Origin: Heyndrickxia sporothermodurans
GTDB taxonomy: Bacteria; Bacillota; Bacilli; Bacillales; Bacillaceae_C
Strand: one strand, 5' to 3'
NCBI RefSeq assembly: GCF_016785185.1
Contig: NZ_JAEKDY010000094.1
Length of the DNA: 13,614 bases
Shown: in pieces, positions 8,082 through 13,614 of the stretch
Layout of the letters: each line of letters begins with the position of its first letter
Numbering within the stretch: position 1 is the first letter of the stretch
The notes under the pieces: model-generated
Database searches by the model: none
What the model was told of the DNA's origin: nothing
The model's input: the letters and a program-made list of their open reading frames with translations, nothing else
Made by a program: the position numbers and the translations under genes

Positions 8082-8114
8082 ATGAGAATTCATAGGCGGA
8101 GAAATTCCGGCTAA
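8082..8114 (+). other. Orphan 10-codon ORF, probable decapitated gene start
   Basis: A strong ribosome-binding site leads into ATG 8082, but the frame stops at TAA 8112 after 10 codons, encoding a basic peptide (Met-Arg-Ile-His-Arg-Arg-Arg-Asn-Ser-Gly). The stop falls at the edge of the palindrome cluster. A gene body lost by deletion or insertion is the simplest reading. A leader peptide is possible but has no downstream gene to regulate. Confidence 0.25.
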
Positions 8115-8274
8115 TGCACATTAAAGAGGCTTAAGAAGCAGAAATAACCGGAAGTTTTCCGGTTAACTGCTCTAAAAAAGACAAAATCCAACGATTTTGA
8201 TAAGATAACCGGAAAAACTTCCTTTATTTTTAGGGAAATATGGGTATTTCCCGATTTAGACGGAATTTTTCCGT
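8097..8274. repeat. Cluster of CCGGAA-type palindromes
   Basis: TAACCGGAA (8145-8153) and TTCCGGTTA (8157-8165) form a perfect 9-bp stem with a 3-base loop. The TAACCGGAA arm recurs directly at 8206-8214. ACGGAA (8260-8265) and TTCCGT (8269-8274) form a third palindrome, also with a 3-base loop. GGGAAAT (8233-8239) pairs with ATTTCCC (8246-8252). A further CGGA...TTCCGG pair lies at 8097-8110. Spacing is irregular and no ORF is present, so this is not a CRISPR array. It resembles small non-coding palindromic repeats found between genes in Bacillaceae. The whole stretch from 7950 to 8311 holds no convincing protein. Confidence 0.6.
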
Positions 8275-8311
8275 TTATTTTACAACTTTCATTATATGAT
8301 ATTTTAAAAAC

Positions 8312-8485
8312 TTATAGCTCATTTTTTAATTTAGAAGTATCAATACCTGCATCTCTCAACTTCTTTTCACCTTCAGCTTCAATTAATTCTTTGAATGCCG
8401 ATAGAACAGGGTCAAAATCGGTATGTTTACCGAGCATAAATGTCATTTTTTGTTCAATCGGTAGCCATGTATGTATGTCAGCTTC
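8312..8485 (-). pseudogene. 3' remnant of an unidentified gene (57 codons)
   Basis: On the minus strand an open frame runs 57 codons to TAA (8312-8314), with convincingly protein-like composition: it begins EADIHTWLPIEQKM, continues through GKHTDFDPVL and AFKELIEAEGEKK, and ends in LRDAGIDTSKLKNEL. An in-frame TGA at 8486-8488, in the tail of the neighbouring terminator, lies immediately upstream, and there is no start codon with a ribosome-binding site. It therefore looks like the C-terminal end of a longer protein whose 5' part was lost. I do not recognise the family. The style is compatible with the end of a solute-binding protein, but this is a guess. Confidence 0.55.
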
Positions 8486-8489
8486 TCAA

Positions 8490-8525
8490 AAAAGTCCGAT
8501 ACCGTATTCGGTGTATCGGACTTTT
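8490..8525 (-). terminator. Intrinsic terminator of the copper operon
   Basis: AAAAGTCCGATAC (8490-8502) pairs with GTATCGGACTTTT (8513-8525), a 13-bp perfect stem including the A/T flanks. Read on the minus strand, the stem is followed by a run of six T, the stronger direction. It lies about 100 bases after the small membrane protein ORF and would end the csoR-copZ-copA transcript. Confidence 0.8.
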
Positions 8526-8623
8526 AAAATAACATTAATCTTCAGCAGGACAAGTCTCGTAGGCATAATCCATGCCCATTTATTATTTACGAATTAGAGG
8601 GTTCATCTGCTTTTGGATTTATG

Positions 8624-8707
8624 CTAGCAAAAAACACTGTATACTAAGATGATGATCCCAAGGTAAGCGATTGCTGAAGTCGCCCAAATCATGACACTTT
8701 TTTTCAT
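8624..8707 (-). CDS. Small single-pass membrane protein following copA
   Basis: This is a 27-codon ORF starting 21 bases after the copA stop, in the same direction. The ATG at 8705-8707 is preceded by AAAGGAG (AGGAG at 8716-8720) with 8-base spacing, a strong and well-placed site. The peptide begins MKKSVMIWATSAIAYLG and continues IIILVYSVFC: a short positive N-terminus, then about 20 hydrophobic residues, ending in Cys. It would sit in the membrane as one helix. Single-helix partners are known for other P-type ATPases (KdpF for Kdp), so a role with CopA is plausible but only inferred. If the A6 run at 8629-8634 lost one base, the frame would extend to a TAA at 8587-8589, giving 39 residues with a polar tail containing INPKADEPSNS. 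I do not recognise a named family. Confidence 0.65.
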   Translation of the reverse strand: MKKSVMIWATSAIAYLGIIILVYSVFC

Positions 8708-8728
8708 GGAAGCTACTCCTTTCTATAA

Positions 8729-11155
8729 TTAAACTTTTAACTTAACCCTCTGCAGTCTTAGAGCGTTGAGAACAACCGATACGGAGCTAAATGCCATCGC
8801 TGCACCGGCTAACCACGGTGCTAAGAAACCTACCGCTGCAATGGGAATGCCTATACAGTTATAAGCAAGCGCCCAGAAAAGATTTTGCTTAATATTAGTA
8901 ATCGTCTTTTTACTCATGAATATTGCGTCCGCAATACTCTTTAAGTCACCACGAATGAGGGTAATGTCGGCAGCTTCCATCGCTACATCGGTACCTGTAC
9001 CAATCGCCATCCCAATATTAGCTGTTGCAAGTGCCGGAGCATCATTAATTCCATCCCCGACCATTGCTACTTTTTTACCAGCTTTCTGAAGTTTTTCGAC
9101 TTCTTCTGCCTTGCCTTCCGGTAAAACCTCAGCAATGACTTTCTTTATCCCCACTTGATCCGCAATGGCTTGTGCCGTTTGGGTATTATCCCCCGTAATC
9201 ATCACGACATCTAATCCCATACTGTGCAAACGAGAAATGGCTTCTTTTGATGTTTCTTTAATGGTATCTGCAACGGCCACAATCCCGGCAAAGTGTCCAT
9301 CAATGGCAACTAACATTGCGGTTTTCCCTTGCTTTTCTAAGTTCTCCATTTTTGCTAATTTTTCTTCTTGTACAGTGATATTTTGTTTTGCCATAAGTCT
9401 GCGTGTTCCGATGAATAATTGTTTTTCATTCACCGTCGATTGAATGCCGAAACCGGGAATGGCTTCGAATGTTTCAGATGCCACTAGCTCAATCCCTTTT
9501 TCTTTTATTCCTTCAACAATTGCCTCTGCAAGTGGATGTTCCGAGTTTCTTTCAGCCGTACCAACCAACGTTAGAAATTCCTTTTCCTCCATGCGTTCTG
9601 ACAAAATAACATCTGTTAAAGACGGTTTTCCATTTGTAACCGTACCTGTTTTATCAAGAATAATCGTATCGATGCGGTGGGTTGTTTCAAGATGTTCTCC
9701 ACCTTTAAATAAAATCCCAAATTCGGCTGCACGACCGGAGCCAGCCATAATCGAAGTTGGAGTAGCTAGACCTAGTGCGCAAGGGCAAGCGATAACCAAT
9801 ACCGCGATAAATTTTTCAAGGGCTTCCGCAAACTCACCAGGACTTACGAAGAAATACCATATTAAGAAAGTAATAACCGCAATACCGACTACAATCGGTA
9901 CAAATATCCCTGAAATGACATCAGCTAATCTCTGAATCGGTGCTTTTGAACCTTGTGCTTCTTCAACTACCTTAATAATTTGTGCTAATGCTGTATCTTT
10001 ACCGACTTTTGTTGCTTTGATTTTTAGGAAACCATTTTTATTAATCGTGGAACCAATAACTGCATCTCCAACCGCTTTATCAATCGGAATACTTTCCCCT
10101 GTTAACATCGATTCATCAAGTGCCGACTCGCCTTCTACAATTTCTCCGTCTACCGGAATTTTTTCTCCCGGCTTAACATACACAATATCCCCTTGTAAAA
10201 CTTCTTCTATCGGAATAATCATCTCCCTGCCATCGCGAACGACAATTGCATTTTTAGCCTGTAATCCCATTAACTTCTTAATCGCTTCAGAAGAACGCCC
10301 TTTTGCTTTTGCCTCGAACAGTTTTCCTAACAGAATTAAAGTAATAAGGACAGCGCTTGTTTCATAATAGAGTTCTACCATATGAGCGCCGGAGCCAATC
10401 GATCTAATACTTAAATATAGACTATAGAAATAAGCAGCCGATGTTCCTAGTGCAACAAGGACGTCCATATTTGCGCTTTTATTTCTTAACGCTTTAAAAG
10501 CGCCCACATAAAACTGTTTACCGACGATAAATTGCACTGGTGTTGCAAGGGCAAATTGTACCCAAGGATTCATAAACATATCCGGAAGCCAAATGAAAGA
10601 CGTAAATTTAAAGTGACTAACCATTGCCCACAATAACGGAAATGACAAGATTAGCGAGAATATAAATTTTCCTTGTTGTTTTTCAATTTCTTTTTGGCGA
10701 TGGTCCACCTGTTCCCCTGCATTTTCCTTCTTTTGTTCAAGGGTATATCCTAGCTTTTTAATCGCCTCTTTCATTTCAGGGACAGAGATGTGTTCTGGAT
10801 TGTATTCGACTAGAACGGTTTCTAATGCAAAGTTAACTGTGGCTTTATCCACTCCATCTAATTTGTTTAATCTTTTTTCAATTTTATTCGCGCAAGCTGC
10901 ACAGGTCATTCCTGAAATATCGAATTCTGTTTTTTCCATTACAACATCATAGCCTAAACTTTGAATTTTCTTTTGAAAATCTTGATCAGATACTACCTCT
11001 GGATCGTATTTAATAGAGGACTTTTCGAGTGCTAAATTAACATTCGCTTCTTTTACGCCATCCATTTTTTTGAGCCCTTTTTCAATTCTTGTGGCACATG
11101 CTGCACAGGTCATTCCTATAATTTGAAAATCCGTTTCTTTGATTTCATTACTCAT
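8729..11155 (-). CDS. copA: Copper-exporting P1B-type ATPase CopA
   Basis: This 808-residue plasma-membrane pump exports Cu(I) with ATP. There are two N-terminal heavy-metal-associated domains with GMTCAAC (Cys17/Cys20 and Cys85/Cys88). Further on are the actuator TGES (352-355), the membrane metal site CPC (457-459), the phosphorylated Asp501 in DKTGT, the His540-Pro541 motif of P1B pumps, TGD (654-656) and GDGIND (700-705). Tyr765-Asn766 and Met787 with Ser790/Ser791 in the last two helices are the P1B-1 signature for Cu(I). Length and domain number match Bacillus CopA. I prefer ATG 11155, because AGAGG at 11164-11168 is 8 bases before it; a GTG at 11162-11164 overlaps that site. An operator and a terminator lie between copZ and copA. 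Confidence 0.97.
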   Translation of the reverse strand: MSNEIKETDFQIIGMTCAACATRIEKGLKKMDGVKEANVNLALEKSSIKYDPEVVSDQDFQKKIQSLGYDVVMEKTEFDISGMTCAACANKIEKRLNKLDGVDKATVNFALETVLVEYNPEHISVPEMKEAIKKLGYTLEQKKENAGEQVDHRQKEIEKQQGKFIFSLILSFPLLWAMVSHFKFTSFIWLPDMFMNPWVQFALATPVQFIVGKQFYVGAFKALRNKSANMDVLVALGTSAAYFYSLYLSIRSIGSGAHMVELYYETSAVLITLILLGKLFEAKAKGRSSEAIKKLMGLQAKNAIVVRDGREMIIPIEEVLQGDIVYVKPGEKIPVDGEIVEGESALDESMLTGESIPIDKAVGDAVIGSTINKNGFLKIKATKVGKDTALAQIIKVVEEAQGSKAPIQRLADVISGIFVPIVVGIAVITFLIWYFFVSPGEFAEALEKFIAVLVIACPCALGLATPTSIMAGSGRAAEFGILFKGGEHLETTHRIDTIILDKTGTVTNGKPSLTDVILSERMEEKEFLTLVGTAERNSEHPLAEAIVEGIKEKGIELVASETFEAIPGFGIQSTVNEKQLFIGTRRLMAKQNITVQEEKLAKMENLEKQGKTAMLVAIDGHFAGIVAVADTIKETSKEAISRLHSMGLDVVMITGDNTQTAQAIADQVGIKKVIAEVLPEGKAEEVEKLQKAGKKVAMVGDGINDAPALATANIGMAIGTGTDVAMEAADITLIRGDLKSIADAIFMSKKTITNIKQNLFWALAYNCIGIPIAAVGFLAPWLAGAAMAFSSVSVVLNALRLQRVKLKV

Positions 11156-11170
11156 AGTTAACACCTCTTC

Positions 11171-11189
11171 TATACTGGCAGGGGGTATA
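11171..11189 (-). promoter_or_regulatory. CsoR-type operator directly upstream of copA
   Basis: On the minus strand, TATAC (11185-11189) and GTATA (11171-11175) flank the nine bases CCCCTGCCA. This is the same TAC-N9-GTA form with a C run seen at the csoR promoter in this window, and it fits the pseudo-palindromic G/C-run operators known for CsoR. It overlaps TATAGA on the minus strand, a possible -10 box, so copA may have its own copper-induced promoter. The -35 is not clear. Confidence 0.6.
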
Positions 11190-11197
11190 TTTCATTG

Positions 11198-11227
11198 AAA
11201 AAGATAACGTGCTTTATTAGGCACGTT
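11198..11227 (-). terminator. Intrinsic terminator between copZ and copA
   Basis: On the minus strand, AACGTGC (11221-11227) pairs with GCACGTT (11206-11212) around an 8-base loop, followed by ATC and five T. It starts 9 bases after the copZ stop. It probably ends or reduces transcription coming from csoR-copZ, so that copZ and copA levels differ. Confidence 0.6.
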
Positions 11228-11235
11228 TTCCCTTT

Positions 11236-11442
11236 TTATTCAACGTCATATCCTTGATCATCAATTGTTTCTTTGATTTCATTTAAGGATACATCGGATG
11301 GATTAAATTCTACGTCAACAGTTCCTGCGTCCAAATGAACTTTTACTGTTTTAACACCTTGTAATTTCCCAACGCTTCCTTCAATAGAATTTACACAATG
11401 ATTACATGACATTCCGTTCACTCTTAAAGTAGTTTTTTCCAT
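11236..11442 (-). CDS. copZ: Copper chaperone CopZ
   Basis: This 68-residue cytoplasmic protein is a single heavy-metal-associated domain of ferredoxin-like fold, the standard CopZ size. The Cu(I) site is GMSCNHC with Cys13 and Cys16, followed by the usual GVKTVKV strand and IDDQGYDVE at the end. It delivers Cu(I) to the N-terminal domains of CopA, encoded next on the same strand. The ATG is 9 bases from AGGAG (11452-11456), which lies right beside the csoR stop, so csoR and copZ are tightly coupled with only 16 bases between them. Confidence 0.96.
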   Translation of the reverse strand: MEKTTLRVNGMSCNHCVNSIEGSVGKLQGVKTVKVHLDAGTVDVEFNPSDVSLNEIKETIDDQGYDVE

Positions 11443-11458
11443 TTATACTCACTCCTAT

Positions 11459-11779
11459 TTATTTTTTCATTAATTTTCCTATTGTTAAAAGTACTTCGTC
11501 TAAAACTTCTGTGTCACCCTCGTTCACTCGTTCTAAAACACACGTTTTTAAATGTCCTTCTAGAAGGATTTTTGCCACACTGTTTAGAGCTGACTGTGTA
11601 GCCGCGATTTGGGTAATAACATCGTCACAATAAGTATCTTTTTCGATTAATCCCTTTATTCCACGAATTTGGCCTTCAATTCGATTTAAACGAGTAACTA
11701 AGTTTTTCTTCACTTTATCGGAATGATGACTCTTTCTTCCTTCAGAAAGATTACAATCATGATTCATGTTTTCTCCCAT
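11459..11779 (-). CDS. csoR: Copper-sensing transcriptional repressor CsoR
   Basis: This 106-residue all-helical, DNA-binding repressor is of the CsoR/RcnR family. It releases operator DNA when Cu(I) binds. The copper ligands are Cys51 (TYCDD), His76 (EGHL) and Cys80 (KTC), with the same spacing as B. subtilis CsoR. The conserved NRIEGQIRGI segment lies in the first core helix. I chose ATG 11779 because GGAGGTG lies 6 bases upstream of it. A longer reading from TTG 11830 would translate through the promoter and operator and is unlikely. An internal ATG (11767) is a weaker alternative. It leads the copper operon and very probably represses its own promoter and the copA-proximal site. Confidence 0.95.
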   Translation of the reverse strand: MGENMNHDCNLSEGRKSHHSDKVKKNLVTRLNRIEGQIRGIKGLIEKDTYCDDVITQIAATQSALNSVAKILLEGHLKTCVLERVNEGDTEVLDEVLLTIGKLMKK

Positions 11780-11800
11780 CCCTTTCACCTCCACATCCAC

Positions 11801-11830
11801 AGTATACGGTACCCCCCTAGTGTATGTCAA
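11801..11830 (-). promoter_or_regulatory. csoR promoter with embedded CsoR operator
   Basis: On the minus strand, TTGACA (11825-11830, perfect -35) and TATACT (11801-11806, -10) are 18 bases apart. The operator TAC-N9-GTA, with a run of C/G, occupies 11810-11824 inside the spacer, where bound CsoR would block RNA polymerase. Its form matches the second site at 11171-11189. Confidence 0.85.
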
Positions 11831-11871
11831 GGGATTTAAAACACCTTTTTTACACTTAATTCTTAATCAAC

Positions 11872-11905
11872 AAAAGAAAAAAGCCCTATACTGTTTCAGG
11901 GCTTT
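11872..11905 (-). terminator. Intrinsic terminator of the DUF3231 gene
   Basis: AAAGCCCT (11880-11887) pairs with AGGGCTTT (11898-11905) around a 10-base loop. On the minus strand the stem runs into TTTTTTCTTTT. It lies just after the stop of the DUF3231 gene and before the csoR promoter, insulating the two units. Confidence 0.8.
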
Positions 11906-11911
11906 ATAGGC

Positions 11912-12931
11912 TTACTTCTTTCCTTTTTGCATTGCTAATTCTTCTCTATCCAGAGCCATTGGAGGTTGTTCAAGAAATCCATTTTTAATCATGATTTTAG
12001 CACCGTCATCAGCATATTTTGCAATTTCAGCGGAAAGTCTTACATATTGCAAAGCCAAATCCTTTCTTGGACTCGTAGCCATGCTGGTGCCATAGAATCC
12101 AATACTCAATGCAATTAGTGCTGTTGTATAAAACATCATTAATTTGTCTGAAAAAGTATAACTGGTTGTGTCTGTTACTTCTATATTCCATGTCATTGGT
12201 GCAGGTAGGTAATCTTCATTAAGAATAGATTCAAAAATATCACAATGCTTTTTAGCAATCTCCACTCCCCTGAACAAAAACTCGGAAACCTCTTTTGATT
12301 GAGCAACCTGGCTAAATCCTAGTAAAGTTGCTGCTCCAAAAGCATTTCTCTCAAAATTGGTAATAAGATTCGTAATTTCTGTACCAGTTAAGGGTCTTTT
12401 TTCACCAAAAAAGCCTTTAAGGAAACTTTGCTTTTTAACAAAATCAATATCCTCTGGGATTGGTAAATAAGGAGCCCTAATATAAAGACCTTTGGATAAT
12501 AACAGCTCCTTTATCTCTCTGAGAAATGTAGTCAATTGTGAAATACACTCACTGAAATAGCTGTATACATCTGCTCTAACTGATAAAGACAAATTAACAC
12601 TGTAACCTTGAATGGCAATTTGACATGCTTGATGGAGGTAATACAAAACATAGGTATCTGAGTACAATCTAGCAGCTGATTGATCAACATCCTCATTCGT
12701 TTTAAACCCATATGGTATTGGGTACTTTTCTTTATTAAAAATTTCAGTTAAAGTTCTTAAATTACCTTGAGCAATCTCTATAGCATGTTGGATTATTGGT
12801 TTAATTTCTTTATCCTCCACTTTGGATAAAAAATATTCCAGTTTACACGAAATAGCACTGTCATTAATATAAGATCCCCAAAGAGCAGTAATCTCTGTTG
12901 ATGTAAGCCTCACTTGATAATCTTTTTCCAT
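11912..12931 (-). CDS. DUF3231 family protein with two internal repeats
   Basis: This is a 339-residue protein of the DUF3231 family, common in Bacillaceae and typically of this length. It has no signal peptide and is mostly predicted helix, compatible with two ferritin-like helical bundles. The two halves are diverged copies: LTSTEIT (9-15) recurs as LTGTEIT (181-187), each followed about 50 residues later by a helix ending in a short proline-rich segment (YPIP, then LPAP). The function of the family is not established. The ATG has an excellent AGGAGGTG site 6 bases upstream. A perfect 14-base palindrome, ACAAAA-TC-TTTTGT (12971-12984), lies in the upstream region and might be an operator. 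I see no convincing promoter. The upstream neighbour on this strand is a glycosyltransferase remnant, so this gene probably stands alone. Confidence 0.85.
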   Translation of the reverse strand: MEKDYQVRLTSTEITALWGSYINDSAISCKLEYFLSKVEDKEIKPIIQHAIEIAQGNLRTLTEIFNKEKYPIPYGFKTNEDVDQSAARLYSDTYVLYYLHQACQIAIQGYSVNLSLSVRADVYSYFSECISQLTTFLREIKELLLSKGLYIRAPYLPIPEDIDFVKKQSFLKGFFGEKRPLTGTEITNLITNFERNAFGAATLLGFSQVAQSKEVSEFLFRGVEIAKKHCDIFESILNEDYLPAPMTWNIEVTDTTSYTFSDKLMMFYTTALIALSIGFYGTSMATSPRKDLALQYVRLSAEIAKYADDGAKIMIKNGFLEQPPMALDREELAMQKGKK

Positions 12932-13037
12932 GATGCACCTCCTGGACCTCGACCTTTTTTGTTATTTTTCACAAAATCTTTTGTATTATGTATAAAGTTA
13001 AAAAGCTGACCGGAAGATGCAGTTGTCACGGAAATTA

Positions 13038-13514
13038 TTATTTTTGGATATCTTTTTGTCTTTTATATTCGAAAATATCATCGACTGCTTGACGAGAACC
13101 ACCCGATTTTTGAAAGGAGTTCTTAACTTTTGCAACGTTTTTATGAAAAGATGGCTCGTTTAAGACATGATTTACGGCTTCACGTAGTTCATTTGCAGTC
13201 AAGCTTTGCATTTGCAATTTAATGCCCGCTCCAATAGCAGCAACTTGCTCAGCAATAATCGGCTGATCCGCGCTTTGTGGGATTACAATTAGCGGAACCC
13301 CGTAATAGAGACCTTCATGGACACTGTTCATTCCACCATGTGTGATAAATAATTTAGTGTATTTCAGCACCTCGGTTTGCGGAACATAGTTTTTCACAAT
13401 GAAATTATTCGGAATCTCACCTAAGTCAGATTGTTGAACTTTCTCCCCAATTGACATGATAACCGAATGGTCAGTGTTTTCAAATGCTGTAAATAGCCAC
13501 TTTATTTCCTCCAA
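13038..13514 (-). pseudogene. C-terminal remnant of an MGT-type UDP-glycosyltransferase
   Basis: About 158 codons encode the nucleotide-sugar-binding half of a GT-B glycosyltransferase of the macrolide glycosyltransferase (YjiC/MGT) type: FENTDHSVIMSIG, NFIVKNYVPQTEVL, then FITHGGMNSVHEGLYYGVP with the donor-site HGG (59-61) and DQ (83-84). Complete members are about 390-400 residues, so the N-terminal acceptor half is missing. The frame continues upstream from TTG 13514 only to a stop at 13551-13553, with residues that do not resemble the family. The family-like sequence begins near FTAF. The first codon is therefore formal, and the gene is most likely a deletion remnant. The 106 bases between it and the DUF3231 gene contain no terminator that I can support. 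Confidence 0.8.
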
Positions 13515-13529
13515 AAACCAAATATTTTT

Positions 13530-13614
13530 TTCAAATTCCTCCAGATTAATCTATATACTTCTCCGACAGAATGTGCTAAATTTTTTGCATATTAGTTGGG
13601 AGGAGTTTTTTTAT
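13530..13614 (+). promoter_or_regulatory. Promoter candidate and ribosome-binding site for a plus-strand gene entering at the right edge
   Basis: The last bases read GGGAGGAG (13598-13605), seven T, then AT. If the next base is G, a start codon at 13613 has ideal spacing. Upstream, TTCAAA (13530-13535) and TATACT (13554-13559) are 18 bases apart, a possible sigma-A promoter. The gene itself lies outside the window. Confidence 0.4.

Noticed and set aside
8097..8274. CRISPR array
   Set aside because: The palindromic units differ in length and spacing, and there are no constant repeats with unique spacers.
8535..8579. 14-codon minus-strand ORF after the small membrane protein (MGMDYAYETCPAED)
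   Set aside because: It has no ribosome-binding site and two stop codons immediately upstream in frame; more likely untranslated tail before the terminator.
8391..8597. Plus-strand open frame of 68 codons
   Set aside because: It runs antisense to the gene remnant and through the terminator hairpin and has no ribosome-binding site.
9444..9935. Plus-strand open frame opposite copA
   Set aside because: It is antisense to strongly conserved CopA motifs; it is serine-rich shadow without a ribosome-binding site.
11780..11830. N-terminal extension of CsoR from TTG 11830
   Set aside because: The extension would be translated from the -35, operator and -10, so it lies upstream of the transcription start.

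Overview
The window looks like the chromosome of a low-GC Gram-positive of the family Bacillaceae. The DNA is AT-rich, ribosome-binding sites are strong AGGAGG types, GTG and TTG starts are plausible, the copper genes form a csoR-copZ-copA set of Bacillus type, and a two-repeat DUF3231 protein and a Bacillus-style intergenic repeat are present. The genus cannot be fixed from sequence alone.

Region 1 (1-7950, plus strand) is a catabolic island that I read as amine or polyamine use. It holds a class III omega-aminotransferase, a structured intergenic repeat, an NAD(P)-type aldehyde dehydrogenase and a strong terminator. After these come two tandem APC permeases that closely resemble the putrescine importer PuuP, a family-3 (YtcJ-like) amidohydrolase and a final terminator. 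The inferred flow is: import by the PuuP-like permeases, possible release of an amine from an N-acyl precursor by the amidohydrolase, transamination to an aldehyde, then oxidation to the acid. The second permease is frameshifted at an A7 run. Its missing C-terminus lies intact in the -1 frame, and the shift point coincides with a textbook -1 slippery heptamer. The substrate is inferred, not shown.

Region 2 (7950-8625) carries little intact coding. It has an orphan promoter, leader and ribosome-binding site leading into a 10-codon ORF, a cluster of CCGGAA-type palindromes, a 57-codon 3' gene remnant on the minus strand, and a terminator.

Region 3 (8490-11830, minus strand) is a complete copper-efflux operon: csoR, copZ, copA, and then a previously unnamed 27-residue single-pass membrane protein with its own good ribosome-binding site, 21 bases after copA. 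The csoR promoter is near consensus and has a CsoR-type operator between its -35 and -10. A second operator of the same form lies just upstream of copA, after an intrinsic terminator that follows copZ.

Region 4 (11870-13614) has a DUF3231 protein with two internal repeats, then a truncated C-terminal piece of an MGT-type UDP-glycosyltransferase, both on the minus strand. At the right edge lie the ribosome-binding site and probably the first two bases of the start codon of a plus-strand gene that continues outside the window.

The most interesting points are the small membrane protein after copA, the frameshift or slippery site in the second permease, and the repeat at 1573-1692, whose complementary segments interleave like a pseudoknot.
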